Assembly (NCBI GenBank): GCA_964631725.1
Contig: CAZVYX010000010.1
Location: 1 to 64,000 of the forward strand
Reading direction: 5' to 3'
DNA from: GCA-2731375 sp964631725
Lineage (GTDB): Bacteria > Pseudomonadota > Alphaproteobacteria > GCA-2731375
DNA length: 64,000 nucleotides
In this document: one piece after another, positions 24,023 through 32,817 of the stretch
How positions within the stretch are numbered: position 1 is the stretch's first letter
Layout: every line of letters starts with the position of its first letter
Notes under the pieces: model-generated
Seen by the model: the letters and a program-made list of their open reading frames with translations, nothing else
Told to the model about the DNA's origin: nothing
Databases searched by the model: none
Position numbers and translations under genes: made by a program

Positions 24023-25846
24023 CTACTTCTTTCTGCCCAGGCCGGCCTTTAGGGCCTCGTCCTTGGCTTTGTCCAGCCACCAGGTATCGGGAAAACCCAT
24101 GCTGTATTTGGCCTGAACGGCCGGCCGCGAGAAGCGGTTCCAATAGGCAATGCGATAGCTGTTGATATGCCAATTGGGGATGACGAAATGGTTCCACAGC
24201 AGCACCCGATCCAGGGCCCGCGTCGTGGCGATCAGTTCGGCCCGGCTCTCGGCGAAAATGATATGATCGACCAGCTTGTCGATGGCCAGATCCTTGATGC
24301 CGATATAGTTGCGGCTGCCGGGCCTGTCGGCGGCGGCGGAGCCCCAGAAATCACGCTGTTCGTTGCCCGGCGAGAGGGATTGCCCCCAACCGCCGACAAT
24401 TACGTCGTAGTCGAAGTCCCGCAGCCGGTTGATATATTGCGAGGTATCGACCACCCGCACCTTGACGGCGATACCAAGCCGCTCCATGGCCTTCTGCATG
24501 GGCGCAACAATCCGTTGAAAGGCTTGGCTGACCAATAGAAATTCAATTTCCATGGCCTGGCCGGTCTTGCTATTTTTCAGTTGGCCATCCCTGACCGACC
24601 AGCCGGCGGCATCCAAAAGCCGCTTGGCCTGACGCAGCAGCCGCCGGGATTTGCCGGATCCATCGGTTTTTGGCGCCGCATACACCTTGGTAAAAACCTC
24701 TCCGGGGATCTGCCCCTTCAGGGGTTCGAGGAACTTCAGCTCGGCCGCGCTGGGCAAACCGACGGCGGCCAGTTCGGAATTGGAAAAAAAGCTTTGCGTG
24801 CGGGTGTACTGGCCAAAGAACAAATTCTTGTTGGCCCATTCGAAATCAAACGTCTGGGCCAAGGCCTGGCGCACCCGGCGGTCCTGGAATTGCGGCCGGC
24901 GAAGATTGAAGGCAAAGGACTGCATCCCCGTGGGATTGCCGTTGGTCAGCGTCTCCTTGATCACCTGGCCTTTCTTCAGGGCGGGAAATCTGTACTGCGT
25001 CGCCCAAATTTTGGCCGTATTCTCCTGCCGGAAATCAAATGCGTTGGCCTTGAAGGCCTCCAACGCCACGGTCGGGTCCCGATAATATTCAAAGCGCAAG
25101 CCGTTGAAATTGTACCGTCCTTTGTTTACGCCCAAATCCTTGCCCCAATAGTCGGCCACCCGCTCGTAGGTGATGGAACGGCCCGGGTCGACCTTGCTGA
25201 TACGATAGGGACCGCTGCCCAGGGGAGGTTCCAGGGTGGTCGCGGCGAAGTCCCTGCCCTGCCAATAGTGCTTCGGCAGCAGCGGCAGTTGGCCGATGAT
25301 AAGCGGCAGTTCACGGTTCTTACGACCCTTGAAGGTGAACCTGACCTTGTGCGGTGACAGCGCCTCCGCCTTGTCCACGTTGGCGTAGTAGAAGCGATAG
25401 AAGGGCGCGCCCTTCGATTTAAGGATCTCCAGGCTGAAAACCACATCGTCGGCGGTGATGGGTTTGCCGTCGTGCCAGCGGGCCCGTGGACGAAGATTGA
25501 AGGTAACTGACGACAGATCATCCGCCACCGCGACGGTTTCCACCAGCAGACCGTATTCGGCAAAGGCCTCGTCGCGGGAGGATTCCAACAAGGTATCGTA
25601 GATCAAGCCCAATCCCGCCGCCGAACTGCCCTTGATGGTGAATCCGTTCAGGGTGTCAAAAGTGCCCCGCGCCTCCAGCCGCACCAGACCGCCTTTCGGC
25701 GCATTTGGATTGACGTATTCAAAATGCTTGAAGCCGGCGGGATATTTCAATTTCCCAAACATCGACATGCCGTGCCGGGCATGATTGTCCGCAAGAACCG
25801 GCAGGTTGAGGAAAAGCAATCCAACAATGATCAGAACGGCGCGCAT
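24023..25846 (-). CDS. Periplasmic substrate-binding protein 2 of Yej-type importer
   Basis: This 607-residue family-5 solute-binding protein is a diverged paralogue of the next gene. A signal peptide (MRAVLIIVGLLFLNLPVLA) precedes HGMSMFGKLKYPAGFKHFEY. ARWHDGKPITADDVVFSLEI and GSGPYRISKVDPGRSITYE are shared with its neighbour. It ends DTWWLDKAKDEALKAGLGRKK. It is first in the operon, and its start codon lies 185 bases behind a toxin-antitoxin promoter region on the other strand. The substrate is unknown and oligopeptides are expected from the family. Confidence 0.92.
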   Translation of the reverse strand: MRAVLIIVGLLFLNLPVLADNHARHGMSMFGKLKYPAGFKHFEYVNPNAPKGGLVRLEARGTFDTLNGFTIKGSSAAGLGLIYDTLLESSRDEAFAEYGLLVETVAVADDLSSVTFNLRPRARWHDGKPITADDVVFSLEILKSKGAPFYRFYYANVDKAEALSPHKVRFTFKGRKNRELPLIIGQLPLLPKHYWQGRDFAATTLEPPLGSGPYRISKVDPGRSITYERVADYWGKDLGVNKGRYNFNGLRFEYYRDPTVALEAFKANAFDFRQENTAKIWATQYRFPALKKGQVIKETLTNGNPTGMQSFAFNLRRPQFQDRRVRQALAQTFDFEWANKNLFFGQYTRTQSFFSNSELAAVGLPSAAELKFLEPLKGQIPGEVFTKVYAAPKTDGSGKSRRLLRQAKRLLDAAGWSVRDGQLKNSKTGQAMEIEFLLVSQAFQRIVAPMQKAMERLGIAVKVRVVDTSQYINRLRDFDYDVIVGGWGQSLSPGNEQRDFWGSAAADRPGSRNYIGIKDLAIDKLVDHIIFAESRAELIATTRALDRVLLWNHFVIPNWHINSYRIAYWNRFSRPAVQAKYSMGFPDTWWLDKAKDEALKAGLGRKK

Positions 25847-25975
25847 GGCCCCATCTCCAAGCGGAAAAAACTACAGTTCAGACGATGGCGGCAGAATGCG
25901 GCGATAGCAAGGCCGTAGCCGCAAATATTCGCTGTTTCGGTGCACATATCAGGCCTAGCGGTTGAAGAATTTTTA

Positions 25976-26000
25976 TATCAATAATTGGCAAAAATTGATA
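25976..26000. promoter_or_regulatory. Inverted repeat before second parDE, possible operator
   Basis: TATCAAT (25976-25982) is repeated in inverse as ATTGATA (25994-26000) in an AT-rich stretch 34 bases before the parD start. This is the expected place for autoregulation by a ribbon-helix-helix antitoxin. No convincing -10/-35 pair was found. Confidence 0.35.
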
Positions 26001-26033
26001 AACTTACCGTACTAACAGACGAAGGAATACAGC

Positions 26034-26291
26034 ATGGCCCAAATGAACGTCTCGGTTCCCAATCCCATGAAGGACTGGTGCGAGGATCAGGTTCGCCAAG
26101 GCCGCTATTCCACGACGAGCGACTATGTCCGCGATCTTATCCGGCGCGACCAGGACAACCGAAGCGCCGTTCGGACGCTCCAGGCGATGATAGATGAGGG
26201 CATGGCGAGTGGTACAAGTCCTCGCTCGCTCGACGAAATTTTCGCCGATGCAAAGGCCCGCGCTGAACTATCAACATCGCATGAAGATTAG
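26034..26291 (+). CDS. ParD-type antitoxin 2
   Basis: This 85-residue antitoxin has the ribbon-helix-helix pattern NVSVPNPMKDWCEDQVRQG followed by YSTTSDYVRDLIRRDQ, typical of ParD/CC2985 proteins. Its C-terminal tail (SGTSPRSLDEIFADAKAR) is the presumed toxin-binding helix. It is clearly diverged from the antitoxin at 5.8 kb, so the two pairs probably do not cross-react. It overlaps the toxin gene by 11 bases. Confidence 0.88.
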   Translation: MAQMNVSVPNPMKDWCEDQVRQGRYSTTSDYVRDLIRRDQDNRSAVRTLQAMIDEGMASGTSPRSLDEIFADAKARAELSTSHED

Positions 26292-26580
26292 GTTCACCGC
26301 GCAGGCCGACACCGACATCGTGCAAAGCTATCTCTATGGGTTCACGCAATTCGGTCAGAGGCGGGCAGAGCAATACGAACAGAGCCTCCGGCATGTAATC
26401 GGAATTATTGCTGACAATCCCCACATCGCCGCGGAACGCAACGAGTATACGCCGCCGGTCCGTGTACACCATCACGGCAAGCACTACATCGTATATAGGA
26501 TCGAACAGGACCACATTCTGATTGTCCGGGTCCTACGCGACGAGGCGGATCTAGCTAGACACCTACGAACAGACGCATGA
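26281..26580 (+). CDS. ParE-type toxin 2
   Basis: This 99-residue RelE/ParE-superfamily toxin begins MKIRFTAQADTDIVQSYLYG, with FGQRRAEQYEQSLRHVIGII, PHIAAERNEYTPPVRVHHHGKHYIVYRI and ILIVRVLRDEAD, the conserved order of ParE strands. The ATG at 26281 lies inside the antitoxin's last codons, giving the usual coupling. The chain is complete. The RHE-type inhibitory target (gyrase) is known for the family but not shown for this protein. Confidence 0.88.
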   Translation: MKIRFTAQADTDIVQSYLYGFTQFGQRRAEQYEQSLRHVIGIIADNPHIAAERNEYTPPVRVHHHGKHYIVYRIEQDHILIVRVLRDEADLARHLRTDA

Positions 26581-26586
26581 TTGGCC

Positions 26587-27381
26587 TTAACCCCGCAGCA
26601 CCGCCAGGGCCTGGGTGTGCAGGGCGGGATTGGCGGCGGCGATGGCGGTCTCTATTTCCACCTGGCCGTCAAATCGCAGGGGATTACCCTGCCAGTCGGT
26701 GACAACGCCGCCGGCATTTTCGATCACCGGGACGTGGGGCGCCATGTCCCACTCGTTCAGATTGGTTTCGGTCACGATATCGACGAAGCCCATGGCCAGC
26801 ATGGCAAAGGCGTAGCAATCCGTGCCCTGGCGGGTCAGCTTGGTGGCGGCGGACAGGCGTTGAAAGGCTTCGCCTTGATCGGGCGAATAGAGTCCCAGAT
26901 CAGTGGTGAACAAATTGGCCTCCGCCAGATCGTCCCGGCTGCTGGTCCTGATCGCCGCACCGTTGAAGGTGGCCGTGCCGTCCATGGCGCCAATCCAACG
27001 CTCGCCATTAATCGGCTGATCAACTACGCCCAACACCGGTTTGCCGTTGCGGGACAGGGCGATCAGGGTGCCAAACAGGGGAATGCCGGTGATGAACAGC
27101 TTGGTGCCGTCAATGGGATCGAGGTACCAATGCCATTCGCCGTCCCCATCCTTGTCGGAAAACTCCTCGCCCCGGATGCCGTGACCGGGGAGCTCGGCCT
27201 CGATTATGGCGCGCATGGCCCGCTCGGCCTCCCGATCGGCGATGGTTACCGGGCTTTCATCGGACTTGGTATCAATGTCTATATCAGCGCGGAAATAGGG
27301 CCGGATCACTCCACCGGCGGCATCGGCCAATCTGCCGGCCAGTTCCAGATAGCGCCCAGGATCGCCCGGGGCCTCGCCCAT
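26587..27381 (-). CDS. hisN: Inositol monophosphatase family phosphatase (histidinol-phosphatase HisN-like)
   Basis: This 264-residue magnesium phosphatase would remove phosphate from histidinol phosphate or a related ester. Metal ligands are seen in GIRGEEFSDKDG (E near 71), the WYLDPIDGTKLFITG motif (DPIDGT near 88-93) and NEWDMAPHVPVIENAGG near 215. The PIDGTK-x-F-x-x-G-I-P-L-F-G-T-L pattern is found in HisN-type members rather than SuhB. The stop lies 7 bases after the end of the convergent toxin gene. HisN assignment is by pattern, and other IMPase activities are possible. Confidence 0.82.
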   Translation of the reverse strand: MGEAPGDPGRYLELAGRLADAAGGVIRPYFRADIDIDTKSDESPVTIADREAERAMRAIIEAELPGHGIRGEEFSDKDGDGEWHWYLDPIDGTKLFITGIPLFGTLIALSRNGKPVLGVVDQPINGERWIGAMDGTATFNGAAIRTSSRDDLAEANLFTTDLGLYSPDQGEAFQRLSAATKLTRQGTDCYAFAMLAMGFVDIVTETNLNEWDMAPHVPVIENAGGVVTDWQGNPLRFDGQVEIETAIAAANPALHTQALAVLRG

Positions 27382-27389
27382 GGGTCCGG

Positions 27390-27944
27390 CTACTCGCCGG
27401 GCAGTGCCGGGGGCGAATCGTGCGCTTGCCGCATATAGGCGATCAGGTTGGCCCGCTCCGTCTCCTTCTTGATGCCCTTGAAGGCCATCTTGGTGCCCGG
27501 CATGAAACCCTTGGGATTAGCCAAAAACGCATCCAGATCGGCGTAGGTCCATTCCCCGCCTTTGTCCATCATGGCGGCGGAATATTTGAACTTGGTGCCC
27601 GCACCCATGCCCCGGCCGACAACGCCGTAAAGCACCGGCCCGACTTTGTGCTTGCCGCCCTTGTCGAAGCTGTGACAGGCCTTGCATTTCTTGGCGGCCT
27701 TGGCGCCCTTGTCGGCATCGGCCACGGCCAGAAGCGCCGCCAGGCCGGAACCTTCGTCTTCGTCCTTGGCTTCCTCCTTGGCCTCTTCCTTCTCTTCTTC
27801 CTCCTCGCCTTCGCCGATCATAATGGCGGCCTTGGCGGGAATGGTTGGGCTTACCAGGGCGTTACCGACTTCATTGACTACCATAAGCAGCAACGCGGAG
27901 CCCAGAATGGCACCCAAAAACTTGTTGAATTCGTACATATTCAT
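27390..27944 (-). CDS. Membrane-anchored cytochrome c (CycM-like)
   Basis: This 184-residue protein has an N-terminal uncleaved anchor (residues 5-28), a very acidic linker (about 45-68) rich in Glu, Lys and Ala, and a class I cytochrome c domain. Haem attaches at CKACHS near residue 88. The distal ligand is the Met in GTKMAFKGIKK, and VGPVLYGVVGR lies between. It resembles alphaproteobacterial CycM, which carries electrons from the bc1 complex to cytochrome oxidase in the periplasm. The start at 27944 gives the short N-terminus MNMYEFNKFLG that is normal for the family. It is divergent from kdsB. Confidence 0.92.
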   Translation of the reverse strand: MNMYEFNKFLGAILGSALLLMVVNEVGNALVSPTIPAKAAIMIGEGEEEEEKEEAKEEAKDEDEGSGLAALLAVADADKGAKAAKKCKACHSFDKGGKHKVGPVLYGVVGRGMGAGTKFKYSAAMMDKGGEWTYADLDAFLANPKGFMPGTKMAFKGIKKETERANLIAYMRQAHDSPPALPGE

Positions 27945-28054
27945 GGCGGCAACCCCAATTAGGCATAGAGTAAACGGCGGAACGGCTTCCCCGGACGGGC
28001 GGCTCACCGTATAACATCGCCACAACCGATTGGCTAGAGCGGGGACCGGAAAGC

Positions 28055-28801
28055 GTGGCTTCGAAACAACAGGCACTGGTGGTGATCCCGGCGCGGATGG
28101 CGTCCGTCCGGCTGCCGGACAAGCCGCTAGCCGATATTCACGGCCAAGCCATGATCGTGCATGTCTGGCGCCGCGCGATCGAGGCCGATATCGGCCCCGT
28201 CGTGGTCGCCTGCGCGGAACGTGAAATCGCCGATGTGATTGCGGCGGCGGGCGGCCAGGCCGTGTTGACGGACCCCAATCACGCCACGGGCTCGGACCGG
28301 GTTTGGGAGGCGGTGCAAAGCTTCGACCCTGATGGCGACTATGATGCCGTCGTCAACCTGCAAGGTGATCTGCCGACCATGGAGCCGGCCCAGATCCGCC
28401 TGACCTTGGAGTTGCTGGCGGACAAAGCGGTGGATGTTTCCACCCTTGCGGCCGAGATCGTCGAGGATTACGAACGGCGGGAGCCCAGTGTGGTCAAGGC
28501 GGTGATCTCTTTGGCGCCGGGCGCCCGCCAGGGCCGGGGGCTGTATTTCACCCGTGTACCGGCGCCGTCGGGAGACGGGCCGCTGTATCACCACATCGGC
28601 ATCTATGGCTACCGCCGGGCCGCCCTGGCCCGCTTTATCGCCCTGCCGCCGGGCCATTTGGAACGGCGCGAACGGTTGGAGCAACTGCGGGCCCTGGAGG
28701 ACGGCATGCGTATTCAGGTCGGCCTCGTTGACAGGGTCCCCTTCGGTGTCGATACTCCCGCCGACCTGGACCGGGCGCGGCTTGCCCTGGCGCCGAAATA
28801 G
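28055..28801 (+). CDS. kdsB: 3-deoxy-manno-octulosonate cytidylyltransferase
   Basis: This enzyme activates KDO with CTP to CMP-KDO for lipopolysaccharide core synthesis. The 248-residue sequence has VVIPARMASVRLPDKPLADI, DPNHATGSDRVWEA, VVNLQGDLPTMEP and YHHIGIYGYRRAALARF. It ends with VDTPADLDRAR. The GTG at 28055 yields MASKQQALVVIPAR. It points rightward with pheA 33 bases downstream. Confidence 0.95.
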   Translation: MASKQQALVVIPARMASVRLPDKPLADIHGQAMIVHVWRRAIEADIGPVVVACAEREIADVIAAAGGQAVLTDPNHATGSDRVWEAVQSFDPDGDYDAVVNLQGDLPTMEPAQIRLTLELLADKAVDVSTLAAEIVEDYERREPSVVKAVISLAPGARQGRGLYFTRVPAPSGDGPLYHHIGIYGYRRAALARFIALPPGHLERRERLEQLRALEDGMRIQVGLVDRVPFGVDTPADLDRARLALAPK

Positions 28802-28834
28802 TTAGTTCAATCAACGGATTAGGAATGGGCCACC

Positions 28835-29743
28835 ATGGCTGAAGAGAGCAAGCAGGATAAGGACGGCGACCCGCGCATGAACGTGGCCTTCCAGGGCCAG
28901 TTCGGCGCCTATTCCCACCTTGCCTGCAAGGAAGGCCTGCCGGGCTACAACCCCCTGCCCTGCCGGACCTTCGAAGACGCCTTCGCCGCCGTCAATGAAG
29001 GCCGGGCCGGGCGCGCCATGATCCCCATCGAGAACTCCCTGGCCGGCCGCGTGGCGGATATCCATCATCTGATCCCGACCTCGGACCAGTATATTATCGG
29101 CGAGCATTTTCAGGCCGTGAACCACCAATTGATGGCCCCCCGTGGCGCCAAATTGGCCGATATCCGCGAGGTTCACAGCCATATCCACGCCCTGCCCCAG
29201 TGCCGCAAGCTGATCCGCGAACTTGGCATCGAACCGATTGTGCATGCCGATACCGCCGGCGCCTGTGAGATGGTGGCGGAGAATGGGGATACGTCCATCT
29301 CCGCCATCGGCTCACCCTTGGCGGCGGAGATCTATGACCTGGATATTCTGCGCGAGAACGTCCAGGACATGGGCAACAACGTCACCCGCTTCATCATTCT
29401 GGCGCGGGAAAGGATCACGCCCCATCCGAAAGACGGCGATGCCATGACCACCATCGTCTTTCAGGTCCGCAGCGTGCCGGCGTCGCTGTACAAAACCCTG
29501 GGCGGTTTCGCCACGGCGAATATCAACATCACCAAGCTGGAGAGCTATATCGAACCGGGTAGCTTCGAACAGGCGCAGTTTTATGCCGATTTCGAAGGCC
29601 ACCCGGAAGACCAGCGCGTTGCCTGGGCCTTGGAGGAGGCGCAGTTCTTCTGCACCCGTCTGCAGATCCTGGGCACCTATCCCCGCAATCCCTTCCGTCA
29701 TGACAAGCGTGTGAGTTACGAAGCCCCGCATGTGAAGGGCTAG
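28835..29743 (+). CDS. pheA: Prephenate dehydratase
   Basis: This 302-residue monofunctional prephenate dehydratase converts prephenate to phenylpyruvate in phenylalanine synthesis. The catalytic domain has FQGQFGAYSHLACKE, RAMIPIENSLAGRVADIHHLI, AAEIYDLDIL and GNNVTRFIILAR, in which TRF is the active-site motif. A C-terminal ACT domain (about 205-285) with SLYKTLGGFATANINITKLESY senses phenylalanine for feedback inhibition. There is no chorismate mutase domain. The gene shares direction with kdsB and with the following hydroxyproline enzyme. Confidence 0.96.
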   Translation: MAEESKQDKDGDPRMNVAFQGQFGAYSHLACKEGLPGYNPLPCRTFEDAFAAVNEGRAGRAMIPIENSLAGRVADIHHLIPTSDQYIIGEHFQAVNHQLMAPRGAKLADIREVHSHIHALPQCRKLIRELGIEPIVHADTAGACEMVAENGDTSISAIGSPLAAEIYDLDILRENVQDMGNNVTRFIILARERITPHPKDGDAMTTIVFQVRSVPASLYKTLGGFATANINITKLESYIEPGSFEQAQFYADFEGHPEDQRVAWALEEAQFFCTRLQILGTYPRNPFRHDKRVSYEAPHVKG

Positions 29744-29748
29744 CCACC

Positions 29749-30789
29749 GTGCAATCCGCCCGAACCATCACCGTGATCGGCTGCCATGCCGAGGGCGAGG
29801 TGGGCCGGGTGATCACCGGCGGCGTGCTGCCGCCGCCCGGCGACAGTCTGTTCGAACAACGGGAATACCTGCGCACCCGGGACGATGGCCTGCGCAAGTT
29901 CCTGCTTTACGAACCCCGCGGCGGCGCGTTCGTTCATACCAACCTGATCGTACCGCCCAAAACACCGGGGGCGGATGCGGGTTTCATTATCATGGAGCCG
30001 ACGGATTACCCGCCCATGTCCGGCTCCAACACCATCTGCGTGGCGACGGTGTTGCTGGAAACCGGCATGGTGGCGATGGCGGAGCCGGAAACACTGCTGC
30101 GCCTGGATACGCCGGGTGGTCTGGTCGAAGTCATGGCGCAATGCCGCGATGGCCGCTGCGAGAATGTACGTTTCCGCAATGTGCCCTGCTATGTGGCCGA
30201 ACTGGATGCGAAGGTGGAAGTCGCGGGCCTGGGCACGGTCGCCTGCGACATCGCCTACGGCGGTGCCTTTTTTGCCATTGTCGATGCGCCTTCCTTGGGT
30301 TTTGCCCTGTCGCCGGACGAGGCGCGGGAGCTGGTGGAGATGGGGGAGAGGATCAAGACAGCGGCAGTGCAACAGCACCCGGTCAGCCATCCCGAAAACC
30401 CCGCCATTCACACCATTACCTTCACGCAATTCGCCGCACCCCTGGCCAAGGACGCCCAAGGCCGTACCGTCGGCCGCAATACCGTGGTGATTTCGCCTGG
30501 AAAACTGGACCGCTCCCCCTGCGGCACCGGCAGTTCGGCCCGCTTGGCGGTGCTGCATGCCCGTGGCGAGATCAGCCTGGAAGAAACCCTGATCAGCCAA
30601 TCCGTCCTGGGCACCGAGTTTCACTGCCGGATCGCGGAAACATGTGCCATCGGCGCGCAGCCGGCCATCATCCCCAGCATCCAGGGCCGGGCCTGGATCA
30701 CCGGCAGCCATCAATACAGCCTGGACCCCGACGATCCCTTTCCCGAAGGCTATACCCTGTCGGACACCTGGTATCGGGCTCTGGACTAA
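29749..30789 (+). CDS. Proline racemase family, trans-3-hydroxy-L-proline dehydratase-like
   Basis: This 346-residue member of the proline racemase family has Ser91 (YPPMSGSNTIC) where racemases have the first catalytic Cys. The second Cys is kept, C258 (DRSPCGTGSSARL). The Ser/Cys or Thr/Cys pairing is known from trans-3-hydroxy-L-proline dehydratases, which remove water to form a pyrroline carboxylate. Racemases and 4-hydroxyproline epimerases have Cys/Cys. GTG start at 29749, 6 bases after pheA. A DMT permease follows after 15 bases and may import or export the substrate. Confidence 0.85.
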   Translation: MQSARTITVIGCHAEGEVGRVITGGVLPPPGDSLFEQREYLRTRDDGLRKFLLYEPRGGAFVHTNLIVPPKTPGADAGFIIMEPTDYPPMSGSNTICVATVLLETGMVAMAEPETLLRLDTPGGLVEVMAQCRDGRCENVRFRNVPCYVAELDAKVEVAGLGTVACDIAYGGAFFAIVDAPSLGFALSPDEARELVEMGERIKTAAVQQHPVSHPENPAIHTITFTQFAAPLAKDAQGRTVGRNTVVISPGKLDRSPCGTGSSARLAVLHARGEISLEETLISQSVLGTEFHCRIAETCAIGAQPAIIPSIQGRAWITGSHQYSLDPDDPFPEGYTLSDTWYRALD

Positions 30790-30804
30790 ACGGGGGACTG
30801 AACC

Positions 30805-31716
30805 TTGGAAGCCTGGATCTGGATACCAATCACCTTTCTGGCCGCCTTCATGCAGGCGGCGCGCACGGCGGGTCAAAAACACCTGACCAAGGATTTTTCC
30901 GCCATTGGCGCATCATATGTGCGGTTTCTTTGGGGCCTGCCATTCGCCCTGATCTATCTGCTGTTCCTGAAATACAACGGCGGCCATTCCCTGCCGGACG
31001 CGGGTTCGAAGTTCTACGTCTTCGCGGCCCTGACAGCCTTCTCACAAATCGGCGCCACCGTCTTGTTGGTGTTCCTGTTTTCCCTGCGCAATTTCGCCGT
31101 CGGTTCCACCTATGCCCGGACGGAAGCCCTTTTGACGGCGATCGTCGGCGCCGTGGCCTTTCATGAGGCCCTGGCCGGCGCCGGTTGGCTGGCCGTCTGT
31201 TTGGGTGCCATGGGCGTAATTCTGATCAACCTGGCCCGTACCGGGGTGGACGGGGAGACCCTGTTGCGGCGCCTGTTTCAGCCCGCCGCCGGCGTCGGCC
31301 TGGCCGCCGGTCTGGGCTTCGCCGGCGCCTCGCTGTTCCTGCGCCAGGCCAGCCTGTCCCTGGGCCTTGACGATTGGCTTTATGGCGCTGCCTTCACCCT
31401 GGCCCTGGTGCTGGTCATTCAGACGACGGTGATGTCGGTCTATGTCCTGATACGGGCCCGGGATCAGATCACCGCCATGGGCCCGAACTGGCGCGGCTGC
31501 CTGTTTGTCGGCATCACCTCCGTCATCGGCTCGGCGGGCTGGTTCACCGCCATGACCCTCGAACGCGCGGCCTACGTCAAGGCCCTGGGCCAGGTGGAGC
31601 TGCTGTTCACCCTGGCCCTGTCCGTGCTGTTCTTCAAGGAACGCTCAACGCCAAAGGAACTCGCCGGCATGGCCCTGGTCGCTGGCAGTATCGTCGTCCT
31701 GCTGTTGTACGGCTAA
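30805..31716 (+). CDS. DMT family (EamA) permease
   Basis: This 303-residue membrane protein has about ten hydrophobic segments, arranged as two EamA halves typical of drug/metabolite transporters. Examples are the WGLPFALIYLLF and VGSTYARTEALLTAIVGAVAF segments in the first half and YVKALGQVELLFTLALSVLFF in the second. The start is TTG at 30805 after GGGGG. The stop overlaps the convergent nudC stop by 4 bases. Linkage to the hydroxyproline-type enzyme suggests transport of an amino acid, unproven. Confidence 0.85.
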   Translation: MEAWIWIPITFLAAFMQAARTAGQKHLTKDFSAIGASYVRFLWGLPFALIYLLFLKYNGGHSLPDAGSKFYVFAALTAFSQIGATVLLVFLFSLRNFAVGSTYARTEALLTAIVGAVAFHEALAGAGWLAVCLGAMGVILINLARTGVDGETLLRRLFQPAAGVGLAAGLGFAGASLFLRQASLSLGLDDWLYGAAFTLALVLVIQTTVMSVYVLIRARDQITAMGPNWRGCLFVGITSVIGSAGWFTAMTLERAAYVKALGQVELLFTLALSVLFFKERSTPKELAGMALVAGSIVVLLLYG

Positions 31717-32639
31717 TCCCCACGCAGCCACGCCTGTGCCAATTGGTGCGCGATGGCCAGGGGGGCGGGCATGCGCAGCTTCGACTGATCCTCCCAGCTA
31801 TTGACCATGTCGTGGACCTGATCGCGGGTGAACCAGCGGGCTTCCTCCAACTCGTCCGGATCGATGTTGATCTCGGTCGTCTCGGCGGAGGCGAAGCAGC
31901 CCATCATTAGGGAGGATGGGAAAGGCCAAGGTTGCGAGAAGACGTAGCGCACATCGCCGACCTTGATGCCGGCTTCCTCGAAAACCTCCCGGCGCACGGT
32001 TTCCTCGATGGTTTCGCCCGGCTCCATGAAGCCGGCCAGGGCCGAATAGCTGTTGGGCGCAAAAATTTTCTGCCGGCCCAGCAGACAGTTGTCGCCGTCC
32101 AGCACCAGCATGATGGTAACCGGGTCCGTGCGCGGGAAATGCATGGCACCGCATTCCTCGTCCTCGCACTTCCGGGAATAGCCGGCCTCACCCATTTCCG
32201 AGCGCCGGCCGCAGACAGAGCAGAAACCATGCCGGGCATGCCAATCCAGCATCGACCGCGCCTGCGCCAGAATGGCCGCGTCGCCGGCGCTGCACGAGGC
32301 GGCGGCGCTGCGCACATCAATCCATTTGCCGTAATCCTGCAATGGCGCGTTGGCCTTGCGGGCGCCGGCGGACGAGACATCTATGGCAAAGTGCGAAACA
32401 CCGTTGATCTGGCCCAACAGCAGGGTTGTCGCGCCGTGATTGATGAAGGGCTGCACATCCTCCTTGCGGCACCAGCCGATGCGCAAGCTCTCCCCCGGCA
32501 TCATCAGGGCGCGCAATTGCCACATGGGCAGGAAGCAGGTGCTCGCACCATTCATTTCCTGCTTCAGCCAATCGACGTTGCGGCGCTCGTTGCCCATACG
32601 GTTCATGGGGTTGCCGGCAAAAGTGTTCTGGAACTCCAT
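31713..32639 (-). CDS. nudC: NAD(+)/NADH diphosphatase, Nudix family
   Basis: This 308-residue hydrolase splits NAD(H) into NMN(H) and AMP, and in other bacteria removes NAD caps from RNA. A four-cysteine zinc ribbon (FCSVCGRRSE and CEDEECGAM) precedes the Nudix box GFMEPGETIEETVRREVFEEAG near 200. The NudC fingerprint SQPWPFPSSLMMG follows. The ATG at 32639 gives MEFQNTFAGNPMNR. It reads convergently into the DMT gene. Confidence 0.94.
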   Translation of the reverse strand: MEFQNTFAGNPMNRMGNERRNVDWLKQEMNGASTCFLPMWQLRALMMPGESLRIGWCRKEDVQPFINHGATTLLLGQINGVSHFAIDVSSAGARKANAPLQDYGKWIDVRSAAASCSAGDAAILAQARSMLDWHARHGFCSVCGRRSEMGEAGYSRKCEDEECGAMHFPRTDPVTIMLVLDGDNCLLGRQKIFAPNSYSALAGFMEPGETIEETVRREVFEEAGIKVGDVRYVFSQPWPFPSSLMMGCFASAETTEINIDPDELEEARWFTRDQVHDMVNSWEDQSKLRMPAPLAIAHQLAQAWLRGD

Positions 32640-32817
32640 AATCTGTCCGCTTTTCCTGCTGCCAATCACAATTCTCTGGCGCGGAGGGTGCCACAAGCCG
32701 CCCCCTACTTCAAATCGCCCCGGCAAATCGGCCTCGCAAAATCGTTCATTGCGCTCTAATCCGGCAGCCGCGATTATGGCCGCAACAATAAAAGCCATCA
32801 CTCAGAGCGGAAAAATC

